Part shown: in pieces, positions 1 to 12,800 of the stretch
How positions within the stretch are numbered: position 1 is the stretch's first letter
How the letters are laid out: each line of letters opens with the position of its first letter
Assembly: GCA_002189035.1 (NCBI GenBank)
Contig: NEEC01000176.1
Coordinates: forward strand, 1-60,906
Direction of reading: 5' to 3'
Origin: Utricularia gibba
Taxonomy: Eukaryota; Streptophyta; Magnoliopsida; Lamiales; Lentibulariaceae
Length of the DNA: 60,906 bases
Program-made: the position numbers and the translations under genes
The notes under the pieces: model-generated
What the model saw: the letters and a program-made list of their open reading frames with translations, nothing else
What the model was told of the DNA's origin: nothing
Databases searched by the model: none

Positions 1-777
1 TCGTGATGCATTTAATGAAGTTAGGATGTCATGAGCGCCCAAATGGTTTTCTCAACAACCTGATTTATATTTGACGAGGTGCTCTAGGCTGGCACTAGTA
101 TCGAGCAAATGGTCGAGTCGCGCTCTGGCCCATAGTCATTTGTAGCCCGGCCAAAAAAGTGATGCATTTATTAACGTTGGGTTTTCGGCGGCTGCCTACA
201 TGCTTTTTCAAGGAAAAGTTGTCGTTTTTTGGCGGGTGCTGTTGTTGGGAACTTCGTCCGGACCCAAGGTTCGGTCTGACTTCACAGCACAATAAGGTCC
301 CATTCGACGAAAATCGTGATACCTTTATTGAAGTTAGGATCTCATGACCACCCCAAATGCTTTTTTCAACAGCATGCTATACACTTGAGAAGGCGCTTTT
401 GTGGGTCACCGATCGGGCCGGAATTCGGGTCGAGCTCGGGCCCAAAGTCAGCTGTAGCCCGACAAAAGAAGTGATGCATTTATTAACGTTGGGTTGTCGG
501 CGGCTGCCCACATGGTTTTTCAAGCAACAGCTTGCCGTTTTAAGGCGGGTGCTGTCGTTGGCAGCTTTGTAAGGGCCCAAGGTTTGGTCTGGCTCCTGAG
601 CCCAATCGGGTCCTACTCGATGAAAATCGTGATGCATTTAATGAAGTTAGGATGTCATTGTGTGGTTTTCTCAACAACCTGATTTATATTTGACGAGGTG
701 CTCTAGGCTGGCACTAGTATCGAGCAAATGGTCGAGTCGCGCTCTGGCCCATAGTCATTTGTAGCCCGGCCAAAAAA

Positions 778-934
778 GTGATGCATTTATTAACGTTGGG
801 TTTTCGGCGGCTGCCTACATGCTTTTTCAAGGAAAAGTTGTCGTTTTTTGGCGGGTGCTGTTGTTGGGAACTTCGTCCGGACCCAAGGTTCGGTCTGACT
901 TCACAGCACAATAAGGTCCCATTCGACGAAAATC
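778..934 (+). repeat. Type a monomer (class I), reference copy
   Basis: A class I monomer of 157 bp. It starts gtgatgcatttattaacgtt, then gggttttcggcggctgccta, has an A/T-rich core with gtcgttttttggcgggtg, then tccggacccaaggttcgg and cttcacagcacaataagg, and ends ttcgacgaaaatc. It is always followed by type b. The a-head is the best block marker: caaggaaaag in blocks 1 and 4 and most of block 2; gaagcaaaag or gaggcaaaag throughout block 3 and sporadically in block 2 (14014, 20817, 22376). Confidence 0.9.
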
Positions 935-1090
935 GTGATACCTTTATTGAAGTTAGGATCTCATGACCACCCCAAATGCTTTTTTCAACAGCATGCTTTA
1001 AACTTGAGAAGGCGCTTTTGTGGGTCACCAGATCGGGCCGGAATTCGGGTCGAGCTCGGGCCCAAAGTCAGCTGTAGCCCGACAAAAGAA
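935..1090 (+). repeat. Type b monomer (class II), reference copy
   Basis: A class II monomer of 156 bp. It starts gtgatacctttattgaagtt, the only type that lacks the atgcat palindrome near its start. Landmarks are ctcatgaccacccc, ttttttcaacagcatgct, ggcgcttttgtgggtcacc, gccggaattcgggtcgagct and the tail agcccgacaaaagaa. It aligns with class II (aagttaggat core) and not with class I. A variant with gctgttaggat and catgattacccc appears first in block 2 (9966, 11520, 18048 units) and becomes fixed as the first b of each decamer. Confidence 0.88.
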
Positions 1091-1248
1091 GTGATGCATT
1101 TATTAACGTTGGGTTGTCGGCGGCTGCCCACATGGTTTTTCAAGCAACAGCTTGCCGTTTTAAGGCGGGTGCTGTCGTTGGCAGCTTTGTAAGGGCCCAA
1201 GGTTTGGTCTGGCTCCTGAGCCCAATCGGGTCCTACTCGATGAAAATC
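1091..1248 (+). repeat. Type c monomer (class I), reference copy
   Basis: A class I monomer of 158 bp sharing its first ~25 bases with a, then diverging at gggttgtcggcggctgccca. Further landmarks are caagcaacagcttgccgtt, gtcgttggcagctttgtaag, ggtttggtctggctcctgag and the end actcgatgaaaatc. A copy followed by d normally reads ggtttggtctgg; a copy followed by e reads ggttcggtctgg. That single base therefore mostly predicts the next monomer. The end contains a CGAT-gaaa-ATCG dyad. Confidence 0.88.
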
Positions 1249-1405
1249 GTGATGCATTTAATGAAGTTAGGATGTCATGAGCGCCCCAAATGGTTTTCTC
1301 AACAACCTGATTTATATTTGACGAGGTGCTCTAGGCTGGCACTAGTATCGAGCAAATGGTCGAGTCGCGCTCTGGCCCATAGTCATTTGTAGCCCGGCCA
1401 AAAAA
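1249..1405 (+). repeat. Type d monomer (class II), reference copy
   Basis: A class II monomer of 157 bp. It starts gtgatgcatttaatgaagtt, then aggatgtcatgagcgcccc, ctcaacaacctgatttat, gacgaggtgctctaggctgg, cactagtatcgagcaaatgg, gtcgcgctctggcccatagt and ends gtagcccggccaaaaaa. It closes every tetramer, hexamer and decamer half, and is always followed by a. It carries the only actagt site of the unit. A variant with gatttttattcgacgagg and tgctttaagctggctct is frequent in blocks 2 and 4. Confidence 0.88.
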
Positions 1406-4400
1406 GTGATGCATTTATTAACGTTGGGTTTTCGGCGGCTGCCTACATGCTTTTTCAAGGAAAAGTTGTCGTTTTTTGGCGGGTGCTGTTGTTGGGAACT
1501 TCGTCCGGACCCAAGGTTCGGTCTGACTTCACAGCACAATAAGGTCCCATTCGACGAAAATCGTGATACCTTTATTGAAGTTAGGATCTCATGACCACCC
1601 AAATGCTTTTTTCAACAGCATGCTATACACTTGAGAAGGCTTTTGTGGGTCACCGAGATCGGGCCGGGTCGGGCTCCCCAAAGTCAGCTGTAGCCCAAAA
1701 GAAGTGATGCATTTATTAACGTTGGGTTGTCGGCGGCTGCCCATGGTTTTTCAAGCAACAGCTTGCCGTTTTAAGGCGGGTGCTGTCGTTGGCAGCTTTG
1801 TAAGGGCCCAAGGTTTGGTCTGGCTCCTGAGCCCAATCGGGTCCTACTCGATGAAAATCGTGATGCATTTAATGAAGTTAGGATGTCATGAGCGCCCCAA
1901 ATGGTTTTCTCAACAACCTGATTTTATATTTGACGAGGTGCTCTAGGCTGGCACTAGTATCGAGCAAATGGTCGAGTCGCGCTCTGGCCCATAGTCATTT
2001 GTAGCCGGCCAAAAAAGTGATGCATTTATTAACGTTGGGTTTTCGGCGGCTGCCTACATGCTTTTTCAAGGAAAAGTTGTCGTTTTTTGGCGGGTGCTGT
2101 TGTTGGGAAACTTCGGACCCAAGGTTCGGTCTGACTTCACAGCACAATAAGGTCCCATTCGACGAAAATCGTGATACCTTTATTGAAGTTAGGATCTCAT
2201 GACCACCCCAAATGCTTTTTTCAACAGCATGCTATACACTTGAGAAGGCGCTTTTGTGGGTCACCGAGATCGGGCCGGAATTCGGGTCGAGCTCGGGCCC
2301 AAAGTCAGCTGTAGCCCGACAAAAGAAGTGATGCATTTATTAACGTTGGGTTGTCGGCGGCTGCCCACATGGTTTTTCAAGCAACAGCTTGCCGTTTTAA
2401 GGCGGGTGCTGTCGTTGGCAGCTTTGTAAGGGCCCAGGTTTGGTCTGGCTCCTGAGCCCAATCGGGTCCTACTCGATGAAAATCGTGATGCATTTAATGA
2501 AGTTAGGATGTCATGAGCGCCCCAAATGGTTTTCTCAACAACCTGATTTATATTTGACGAGGTGCTCTAGGCTGGCACTAGTATCGAGCAAATGGTCGAG
2601 TCGCGCTCTGGCCCATAGTCATTTGTAGCCCGGCCAAAAAAGTGATGCATTTATTAACGTTGGGTTTTCGGCGGCTGCCTACATGCTTTTTCAAGGAAAA
2701 GTTGTCGTTTTTTGGCGGGTGCTGTTGTTGGGAACTTCGTCCGGACCCAAGGTTCGGTCTGACTTCACAGCACAATAAGGTCCCATTCGACGAAAATCGT
2801 GATACCTTTATTGAAGTTAGGATCTCATGACCACCCCAAATGCTTTTTTCAACAGCATGCTATACACTTGAGAAGGCGCTTTTGTGGGTCACCGAGATCG
2901 GGCCGGAATTCGGGTCGAGCTCGGGCCAAAGTCAGCTGTAGCCCGACAAAAGAAGTGATGCATTTATTAACGTTGGGTTGTCGGCGGCTGCCCACATGGT
3001 TTTTCAAGCAACAGCTTGCCGTTTTAAGGCGGGTGCTGTCGTTGGCAGCTTTGTAAGGGCCCAAGGTTTGGTCTGGCTCCTGAGCCCAATCGGGTCCTAC
3101 TCGATGAAAATCGTGATGCATTTAATGAAGTTAGGATGTCATGAGCGCCCCAAATGGTTTTCTCAACAACCTGATTTATATTTGACGAGGTGCTCTAGGC
3201 TGGCACTAGTATCGAGCAAATGGTCGAGTCGCGCTCTGGCCCATAGTCATTTGTAGCCCGGCCAAAAAAGTGATGCATTTATTAACGTTGGGTTTTCGGC
3301 GGCTGCCTACATGCTTTTTCAAGGAAAAGTTGTCGTTTTTTGGCGGGTGCTGTTGTTGGGAACTTCGTCCGGACCCAAGGTTCGGTCTGACTTCACAGCA
3401 CAATAAGGTCCCATTCGACGAAAATCGTGATACCTTTATTGAAGTTAGGATCTCATGACCACCCAAATGCTTTTTTCAACAGCATGCTTTAAACTTGAGA
3501 AGGCGCTTTTGTGGGTCACCGAGATCGGGCCGGAATTCGGGTCGGCTCGGGCCAAAGTCAGCTGTAGCCCGACAAAAGAAGTGATGCATTTATTAACGTT
3601 GGGTTGTCGGCGGCTGCCCACATGGTTTTTCAAGCAACAGCTTGCCGTTTTAAGGCGGGTGCTGTCGTTGGCAGCTTTGTAAGGGCCCAAGGTTTGGTCT
3701 GGCTCCTGAGCCCAATCGGGTCCTACTCGATGAAAATCGTGATGCATTTAATGAAGTTAGGATGTCATGAGCCCCAAATGGTTTTCTCAACAACCTGATT
3801 TATATTTGACGAGGTGCTCTAGGCTGGCACTAGTATCGAGCAAATGGTCGAGTCGCGCTCTGGCCCATAGTCATTTGTAGCCCGGCCAAAAAAGTGATGC
3901 ATTTATTAACGTTGGGTTTTCGGCGGCTGCCTACATGCTTTTTCAAGGAAAAGTTGTCGTTTTTTGGCGGGTGCTGTTGTTGGGAACTTCGTCCGGACCC
4001 AAGGTTCGGTCTGACTTCACAGCACAATAAGGTCCCATTCGACGAAAATCGTGATACCTTTATTGAAGTTAGGATCTCATGACCACCCCAAATGCTTTTT
4101 TCAACAGCATGCTATACACTTGAGAAGCGCTTTTGTGGGTCACCGAGATCGGGCCGGAATTCGGGTCGGGCTCGGCCCAAAGTCAGCTGTAGCCCGAAAA
4201 GAAGTGATGCATTTATTAACGTTGGGTTGTCGGCGGCTGCCCATGGTTTTTCAAGCAACAGCTTGCCGTTTTAAGGCGGGTGCTGTCGTTGGCAGCTTTG
4301 TAAGGGCCCAAGGTTTGGTCTGGCTCCTGAGCCCAATCGGGTCCTACTCGATGAAAATCGTGATGCATTTAATGAAGTTAGGATGTCATGAGCGCCCCAA

Positions 4401-5564
4401 ATGGTTTTCTCAACAACCTGATTTATATTTGACGAGGTGCTCTAGGCTGGCACTAGTATCGAGCAAATGGTCGAGTCGCGCTCTGGCCCATAGTCATTTG
4501 TAGCCCGGCCAAAAAAGTGATGCATTTATTAACGTTGGGTTTTCGGCGGCTGCCTACATGCTTTTTCAAGGAAAAGTTGTCGTTTTTTGGCGGGTGCTGT
4601 TGTTGGGAACTTCGTCCGGACCCAAGGTTCGGTCTGACTTCACAGCACAATAAGGTCCCATTCGACGAAAATCGTGATACCTTTATTGAAGTTAGGATCT
4701 CATGACACCCCAAATGCTTTTTTCAACAGCATGCTATACACTTGAGAAGGCGCTTTTGTGGGTCACCGAGATCGGGCCGGAATTCGGGTCGAGCTCGGGC
4801 CCAAAGTCAGCTGTAGCCCGACAAAAGAAGTGATGCATTTATTAACGTTGGGTTGTCGGCGGCTGCCCACATGGTTTTTCAAGCAACAGCTTGCCGTTTT
4901 AAGGCGGGTGCTGTCGTTGGCAGCTTTGTAAGGGCCCAAGGTTTGGTCTGGCTCCTGAGCCCAATCGGGTCCTACTCGATGAAAATCGTGATGCATTTAA
5001 TGAAGTTAGGATGTCATGAGCGCCCCAAATGGTTTTCTCAACAACCTGATTTTTATTTGACGAGGTGCTCTAGCTGGCACTAGTATCGAGCAAATGGTCG
5101 AGTCGCGCTCTGGCCCATAGTCATTTGTAGCCCGGCCAAAAAAGTGATGCATTTATTAACGTTGGGTTTTCGGCGGCTGCCTACATGCTTTTTCAAGGAA
5201 AAGTTGTCGTTTTTTGGCGGGTGCTGTTGTTGGGAACTTCGTCCGGACCCAAGGTTCGGTCTGACTTCACAGCACAATAAGGTCCCATTCGACGAAAATC
5301 GTGATACCTTTATTGAAGTTAGGATCTCATGACCACCCCAAATGCTTTTTTCAACAGCATGCTATACACTTGAGAAGGCGCTTTTGTGGGTCACCGAGAT
5401 CGGGCCGGAATTCGGGTCGAGCTCGGGCCAAAGTCAGCTGTAGCCCGACAAAAGAAGTGATGCATTTATTAACGTTGGGTTGTCGGCGGCTGCCCACATG
5501 GTTTTTCAAGCAACAGCTTGCCGTTTTAAGGCGGGTGCTGTCGTTGGCAGCTTTGTAAGGGCCA

Positions 5565-5745
5565 AGGTTCGGTCTGGCTCCTATCGGGTCCGATGAAAAT
5601 CGTGATGCCCATGAGGGGGCGGATTATTCAATGATGCATTTATTAACACAAGCAACAGCTTGCCGTTTTAAGGCGGTGCTGTCGTTGGCAGCTTTGTAAT
5701 TTGGTCTGGCTCCTGAGCCCAATCGGGTCCTACTCGATGAAAATC
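5565..5745 (+). repeat. Scrambled c/e/f remnant in the tetramer array
   Basis: This is the only irregular unit in block 1 (5144-5902, 759 bp). The c monomer (5457-5601) is about 13 bp short and uses the e-type marker ggttcggtctgg. It is followed at 5602 by a 29-bp stub that begins gtgatgcccatgag and has a G run as in e, then by an f-like monomer (about 5631-5745) that has lost roughly 40 bp after tttattaaca. A normal d follows at 5746. The most economical reading is a decayed hexamer a-b-c-e-f-d in which e was almost entirely deleted. A local assembly error is the alternative. Confidence 0.75.
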
Positions 5746-8700
5746 GTGATGCATTTAATGAAGTTAGGATGTCATGAGCGCCCCAAATGGTTTTCTCAAC
5801 AACCTGATTTATATTTGACGAGGTGCTCTAGGCTGGCACTAGTATCGAGCAAATGGTCGAGTCGCGCTCTGGCCCATAGTCATTTGTAGCCCGGCCAAAA
5901 AAGTGATGCATTTATTAACGTTGGGTTTTCGGCGGCTGCCTACATGCTTTTTCAGGAAAAGTTGTCGTTTTTTGGCGGGTGCTGTTGTTGGGAACTTCGT
6001 CCGGACCCAAGGTTCGGTCTGACTTCACAGCACAATAAGGTCCCATTCGACGAAAATCGTGATACCTTTATTGAAGTTAGGATCTCATGACCACCCAAAT
6101 GCTTTTTTCAACAGCATGCTATACACTTGAGAAGGCGCTTTTGTGGGTCACCGAGATCGGGCCGGAATTCGGGTCGAGCTCGGCCAAAGTCAGCTGTAGC
6201 CCGACAAAAGAAGTGATGCATTTATTAACGTTGGGTTGTCGGCGGCTGCCCACATGGTTTTTCAAGCAACAGCTTGCCGTTTTAAGGCGGGTGCTGTCGT
6301 TGGCAGCTTTGTAAGGGCCCAAGGTTTGGTCTGGCTCCTGAGCCCAATCGGGTCCTACTCGATGAAAATCGTGATGCATTTAATGAAGTTAGGATGTCAT
6401 GAGCGCCCAAATGGTTTTCTCAACAACCTGATTTATATTTGACGAGGTGCTCTAGGCTGGCACTAGTATCGAGCAAATGGTCGAGTCGCGCTCTGGCCCA
6501 TAGTCATTTGTAGCCCGGCCAAAAAAGTGATGCATTTATTAACGTTGGGTTTTCGGCGGCTGCCTACATGCTTTTTCAAGGAAAAGTTGTCGTTTTTTGG
6601 CGGGTGCTGTTGTTGGGAACTTCGTCCGGACCCAAGGTTCGGTCTGACTTCACAGCACAATAAGGTCCCATTCGACGAAAATCGTGATACCTTTATTGAA
6701 GTTAGGATCTCATGACCACCCCAAATGCTTTTTCAACAGCATGCTATACACTTGAGAAGGCGCTTTTGTGGGTCACCGAGATCGGCCGGAATTCGGGTCG
6801 AGCTCGGGCCCAAAGTCAGCTGTAGCCCGACAAAAGAAGTGATGCATTTATTAACGTTGGGTTGTCGGCGGCTGCCCACATGGTTTTTCAAGCAACAGCT
6901 TGCCGTTTTAAGGCGGGTGCTGTCGTTGGCAGCTTTGTAAGGGCCCAAGGTTTGGTCTGGCTCCTGAGCCCAATCGGGTCCTACTCGATGAAAATCGTGA
7001 TGCATTTAATGAAGTTAGGATGTCATGAGCGCCCCAAATGGTTTTCTCAACAACCTGATTTTTATTCGACGAGGTGCTTTAGGCTGGCTCTAGTATCGAG
7101 CAAATGGTCGAGTCGCGCTCTGGCCCATAGTCATTTGTAGCCCGGCAAAAAAGTGATGCATTTATTAACGTTGGGTTTTCGGCGGCTGCCTACATGCTTT
7201 TTCAAGGAAAAGTTGTCGTTTTTTGGCGGGTGCTGTTGTTGGGAACTTCGTCCGGACCCAAGGTTCGGTCTGACTTCACAGCACAATAAGGTCCCATTCG
7301 ACGAAAATCGTGATACCTTTATTGTTAGGATCTCATGACCACCCAAATGCTTTTTTCAACAGCATGCTATACACTTGAGAAGGCGCTTTTGTGGGTCACC
7401 GAGATCGGGCCGGAATTCGGGTCGAGCTCGGGCCCAAAGTCAGCTGTAGCCCGACAAAAGAAGTGATGCATTTATTAACGTTGGGTTGTCGGCGGCTGCC
7501 CACATGGTTTTTCAAGCAACAGCTTGCCGTTTTAAGGCGGGTGCTGTCGTTGGCAGCTTTGTAAGGGCCCAAGGTTTGGTCTGGCTCCTGAGCCCAATCG
7601 GGTCCTACTCGATGAAAATCGTGATGCATTTAATGAAGTTAGGATGTCATGAGCGCCCCAAATGGTTTTCTCAACAACCTGATTTATATTTGACGAGGTG
7701 CTCTAGGCTGGCACTAGTATCGAGCAAATGGTCGAGTCGCGCTCTGGCCCATAGTCATTTGTAGCCCGGCCAAAAAAGTGATGCATTTATTAACGTTGGG
7801 TTTTCGGCGGCTGCCTACATGCTTTTTCAAGGAAAAGTTGTCGTTTTTTGGCGGGTGCTGTTGTTGGGAACTTCGTCCGGACCCAAGGTTCGGTCTGACT
7901 TCACAGCACAATAAGGTCCCATTCGACGAAAATCGTGATACCTTTATTGAAGTTAGGATCTCATGAACCCCAAATGCTTTTTTCAACAGCATGCTATACA
8001 CTTGAGAAGGCGCTTTTGTGGGTCACCGAGATCGGCCGGAATTCGGGTCGAGCTCGGGCCCAAAGTCAGCTGTAGCCCGACAAAAGAAGTGATGCATTTA
8101 TTAACGTTGGGTTGTCGGCGGCTGCCCACATGGTTTTTCAAGCAACAGCTTGCCGTTTTAAGGCGGGTGCTGTCGTTGGCAGCTTTGTAAGGGCCCAAGG
8201 TTTGGTCTGGCTCCTGAGCCCAATCGGGTCCTACTCGATGAAAATCGTGATGCATTTAATGAAGTTAGGATGTCATGAGCGCCCCAAATGGTTTTCTCAA
8301 CAACCTGATTTTTATTTGACGAGGTGCTCTAGGCTGGCACTAGTATCGAGCAAATGGTCGAGTCGCGCTCTGGCCCATAGTCATTTGTAGCCCGGCCAAA
8401 AAAGTGATGCATTTATTAACGTTGGGTTTTCGGCGGCTGCCTACATGCTTTTTCAAGGAAAAGTTGTCGTTTTTTGGCGGGTGCTGTTGTTGGGAACTTC
8501 GTCCGGACCCAAGGTTCGGTCTGACTTCACAGCACAATAAGGTCCCATTCGACGAAAATCGTGATACCTTTATTGAAGTTAGGATCTCATGACCACCCAA
8601 ATGCTTTTTTCAACAGCATGCTATACACTTGAGAAGGCGCTTTTGTGGGTCACCGAGATCGGGCCGGAATTCGGGTCGAGCTCGGGCCCAAAGTCAGCTG

Positions 8701-8831
8701 TAGCCCGACAAAAGAAGTGATGCATTTATTAACGTTGGGTTGTCGGCGGCTGCCCACATGGTTTTTCAAGCAACAGCTTGCCGTTTTAAGGCGGGTGCTG
8801 TCGTTGGCAGCTTTGTAAGGGCCCAAGGTTT

Positions 8832-8841
8832 GGTCTGGTCT
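8832..8841 (+). repeat. 5-bp tandem duplication in a c monomer
   Basis: The usual ggtctggctcc reads ggtctggtctggctcc here, a second copy of ggtct. I noticed no other copy in the window with this duplication, so it can serve as a positional marker. Confidence 0.8.
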
Positions 8842-9504
8842 GGCTCCTGAGCCCAATCGGGTCCTACTCGATGAAAATCGTGATGCATTTAATGAAGTTA
8901 GGATGTCATGAGCGCCCAAAATGGTTTTCTCAACAACCTGATTTTTTATTTGACGAGGTGCTCTAGCTGGCACTAGTATCGAGCAAATGGTCGAGTCGCG
9001 CTCTGGCCCATAGTCATTTGTAGCCCGGCAAAAAAGTGATGCATTTATTAACGTTGGGTTTTCGGCGGCTGCCTACATGCTTTTTCAAGGAAAAGTTGTC
9101 GTTTTTTGGCGGGTGCTGTTGTTGGGAACTTCGTCCGGACCCAAGGTTCGGTCTGACTTCACAGCACAATGGTCCCATTCGACGAAAATCGTGATACCTT
9201 TATTGAAGTTAGGATCTCATGACCGCCCAAATGCTTTTTTCAACAGCATGCTATACACTTGAGAAGGCGCTTTTGTGGGTCACCGAGATCGGGCCGGAAT
9301 TCGGGTCGAGCTCGGGCCCAAAGTCAGCTGTAGCCCGACAAAAGAAGTGATGCATTTATTAACGTTGGGTTGTCGGCGGCTGCCCACATGGTTTTTCAAG
9401 CAACAGCTTGCCGTTTTAAGGCGGGTGCTGTCGTTGGCAGCTTTGTAAGGGCCCAAGGTTCGGTCTGGTTCCTGAGCCCAATCGGGTCCTACTCGATGAA
9501 AATC

Positions 9505-9659
9505 GTGATGCATTTGCTTTTGTTAGGATGTCATGAGAACCCCAATGGGTTTTCTCCACACTCTACTTTATATTTGAGAAGGCGCTCTCGGGGGGTTTTG
9601 GGATTGGGCAAGAGGTCGGGTCGGGCTCATGCCCATAGTCAGTTGTAGCCCGGAAAAAA
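9505..9659 (+). repeat. Type e monomer (class II), first full copy
   Basis: A class II monomer of 155 bp. It starts gtgatgcatttgcttttgtt, then aggatgtcatgagaacccc, ctccacactctactttat, gagaaggcgctctcgggggg, then a ttgggattgggca stretch, tcgggtcgggctcatgccc and tagtcagttgtagcccgg. Its 3' half resembles b (gagaaggcgct, agtcag.tgtagcccg) more than d, so e could be an old b/d-like mosaic. It marks hexamers and the H half of decamers. Notably shortened copies are at 19748 (loss within the G-rich part) and 53150. Confidence 0.87.
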
Positions 9660-9815
9660 GTGATGCATTTATTAACGTTGGGTTTTCGCGGCTGCCTAAA
9701 TGGTTTTTCAAGCAACAGCTTGCCGTTTTAAGGCGGGTGCTGTCGTTGGCAGCTTTGTAAGGGCCAAGGTTTGGTCTGGCTCCTGAGCCCAATCGGGTCC
9801 TACTCGATGAAAATC
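9660..9815 (+). repeat. Type f monomer (class I), first full copy
   Basis: A class I monomer that is essentially c with ggctgcctaaatggtttttc in place of the ggctgcccacatgg stretch. It always follows e (or the b/e hybrid) and precedes d. In block 3 and most of block 4 it starts gtcatgcatttatcaacg or gtgatgcatttatcaacg, and in block 3 it often has tttgtacgggccc where c has tttgtaagggccc. Confidence 0.86.
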
Positions 9816-12800
9816 GTGATGCATTTAATGAAGTTAGGATGTCATGAGCGCCCCAAATGGTTTTCTCAAACCTGATTTTATTTGACGAGGTGCTTTAGCT
9901 GGCTAGTATCGAGCAAATGGTCGAGTCGCGCTCTGGCCCATAGTCATTTAGCCCGGCAAAAAAAAGTGATGCATTTATTAACGTTGGGTTTTCGGCGGCT
10001 GCCTACATGCTTTTTCAGGAAAAGTTGTCGTTTTTTGGCGGGTGCTGTTGTTGGGAACTTCGTCCGGACCAAGGTTCGGTCTGACTTCACAGCACAATAA
10101 GGTCCCATTCGACGAAAATCGTGATACCTTTATTGCTGTTAGGATCTCATGATTACCCCAAATGCTTTTTTCAACAGCATGCTATACACTTGAGAAGGCG
10201 CTTTTGTGGGTCACCGAGATCGGGCCGGAATTCGGGTCGAGCTCGGGCCCAAAGTCAGCTGTAGCCCGACAAAAGAAGTGATGCATTTATTAACGTTGGG
10301 TTGTCGGCGGCTGCCCACATGGTTTTTCAAGCAACAGCTTGCCGTTTTAAGGCGGGTGCTGTCGTTGGCAGCTTTGTAAGGGCCCAAGGTTCGGTCTGGC
10401 TCCTAAGCCCAATCGGGTCCTACTCGATGAAAATCGTGATGCATTTAATGAAGTTAGGATGTCATGAGCGCCCCAAATGGTTTTCTCAACAACCTGATTT
10501 TTATTTGACGAGGTGCTTTAAGCTGGCTCTAGTATCGAGCAAATGGTCGAGTCGCGCTCTGGCCCATAGTCATTTGTAGCCCGGCAAAAAAGTGATGCAT
10601 TTATTAACGTTGGGTTTTCGGCGGCTGCCTACATGCTTTTTCAAGGAAAAGTTGTCGTTTTTTGGCGGGTGCTGTTGTTGGGAACTTCGTCCGGACCCAA
10701 GGTTCGGTCTGACTTCACAGCACAATAGGTCCCATTCGACGAAAATCGTGATACCTTTATTGAAGTTAGGATCTCATGACCGCCCCAAATGCTTTTTTCA
10801 ACAGCATGCTATACACTTGAGAAGGCGCTTTTGTGGGTCACCGAGATCGGGCCGGAATTCGGGTCGAGCTCGGGCCCAAAGTCAGCTGTAGCCCGACAAA
10901 AGAAGTGATGCATTTATTAACGTTGGGTTGTCGGCGGCTGCCCACATGGTTTTTCAAGCAACAGCTTGCCGTTTTAAGGCGGGTGCTGTCGTTGGCAGCT
11001 TTGTAAGGGCCCATGGTTCGGTCTGGCCCAATCGGGTCCTACTCGATGAAAATCGTGATGCATTTGCTTTTGTTAGGATGTCATGAGAACCCCAATGGGT
11101 TTTCTCCACACTCTACTTTATATTTGAGAAGGCGCTCTCGGGGGGTTTGGGATTGGGGAGGTCGGGTCGGGCTCATGCCCATAGTCAGTTGTAGCCCGGA
11201 AAAAAGTGATGCATTTATTAACGTTGGGTTTTCGGCGGCTGCCTAAATGGTTTTTCAAGCAACAGCTTGCCGTTTTAAGGCGGGTGCTGTCGTTGGCAGC
11301 TTTGTAAGGGCCCAAGGTTTGGTCTGGCTCCTGAGCCCAATCGGGTCCTACTCGATGAAAATCGTGATGCATTTAATGAAGTTAGGATGTCATGAGCGCC
11401 CCAAATGGTTTTCTCAACAACCTGATTTTTATTCGACGAGGTGCTTTAGCTGGCACTAGTATCGAGCAAATGGTCGAGTCGCGCTCTGGCCCATAGTCAT
11501 TTGTAGCCCGGCCAAAAAAGTGATGCATTTATTAACGTTGGGTTTTCGGCGGCTGCCTACATGCTTTTTCAGGAAAAGTTGTCGTTTTTTGGCGGGTGCT
11601 GTTGTTGGGAACTTCGTCCGGACCCAAGGTTCGGTCTGACTTCACAGCACAATAAGGTCCCATTCGACGAAAATCGTGATACCTTTATTGCTGTTAGGAT
11701 CTCATGATTACCCCAAATGCTTTTTTCAACAGCATGCTATACACTTGAGAAGGCGCTTTTGTGGGTCACCGAGATCGGCCCGGAATTCGGGTCGAGCTCG
11801 GCCCAAAGTCAGCTGTAGCCCGACAAAAGAAGTGATGCATTTATTAACGTTGGGTTGTCGGCGGCTGCCCACATGGTTTTTCAAGCAACAGCTTGCCGTT
11901 TTAAGGCGGGTGCTGTCGTTGGCAGCTTTGTAAGGGCCCATGGTTCGGTCTGGTAAGCCCAATCGGGTCCTACTCGATGAAAATCGTGATGCATTTGCTT
12001 TTGTTAGGATGTCATGAGAACCCCAATGGGTTTTCTCCACACTCTACTTTATATTTGAGAAGGCGCTCTCGGGGGTTTTGGGATTGGGCTCGGGTCGGGC
12101 TCATGCCCATAGTCAGTTGTAGCCCGAAAAAAAGTGATGCATTTATTAACGTTGGGTTTCGGCGGCTGCCAATGGTTTTTCAAGCAACAGCTTGCCGTTT
12201 TAAGGCGGGTGCTGTCGTTGGCAGCTTTGTAAGGGCCCAAGGTTTGGTCTGGCTCCTGAGCCAATCGGGTCCTACTCGATGAAAATCGTGATGCATTTAA
12301 TGAAGTTAGGATGTCATGAGCGCCCCAAATGGTTTTCTCAACAACCTGATTTTTATTCGACGAGGTGCTTTAAGCTGGCTCTAGTATCGAGCAAATGGTC
12401 GAGTCGCGCTCTGGCCCATAGTCATTCGTAGCCCGGCAAAAAAAGTGATGCATTTATTAACGTTGGGTTTTCGGCGGCTGCCTACATGCTTTTTCAAGGA
12501 AAAGTTGTCGTTTTTTTGGCGGGTGCTGTTGTTGGGAACTTCGTCCGGACCCAAGGTTCGGTCTGACTTCACAGCACAATAAGGTCCCATTCGACGAAAA
12601 TCGTGATACCTTTATTGAAGTTAGGATCTCATGACCGCCCCAAATGCTTTTTTCAACAGCATGCTATACACTTGAGAAGGCGCTTTTGTGGGTCACCGAG
12701 ATCGGGCCGGAATTCGGGTCGAGCTCGGGCCCAAAGTCAGCTGTAGCCCGACAAAAGAAGTGATGCATTTATTAACGTTGGGTTGTCGGCGGCTGCCCAC

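Larger units (their letters stand above)
1..9035 (+). repeat. Block 1: tetramer (a-b-c-d, ~628 bp) array
   Basis: After a partial d monomer (3-158) come fourteen tetramer units whose a monomers start at 159, 778, 1406, 2017, 2642, 3270, 3894, 4517, 5144, 5903, 6527, 7153, 7778 and 8404. Most are 611-632 bp; the one starting at 5144 is 759 bp because it carries a collapsed e-f remnant. Type a here carries the marker caaggaaaag and d ends agcccggccaaaaaa. Type b is dimorphic in its middle: most copies read gctatacacttgag, while those at about 1000 and 3490 read gctttaaacttgag. There is a short 5-bp tandem duplication (ggtct twice) at 8832-8841 in the last c. Nothing else is present. Confidence 0.93.

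Noticed and set aside
890-900. tRNA or SINE B-box-like ggttcggtctg in types a and c
   Set aside because: No A box at the right distance, no cloverleaf, and no poly-A or target-site duplications.
1039-1063. CENP-B-box-like sequence in type b (ttcgggtcgagctcggg)
   Set aside because: The box needs TTCG, four bases, A, two bases, CGGG. Here there are five bases before the A and three after it, and many b copies have lost even this, so it is a chance G/C-rich resemblance.
1311-1322. TATA-like tttatattt in types d and e
   Set aside because: It is part of the satellite, occurs in hundreds of copies or as tttttatt variants, and has no gene downstream.
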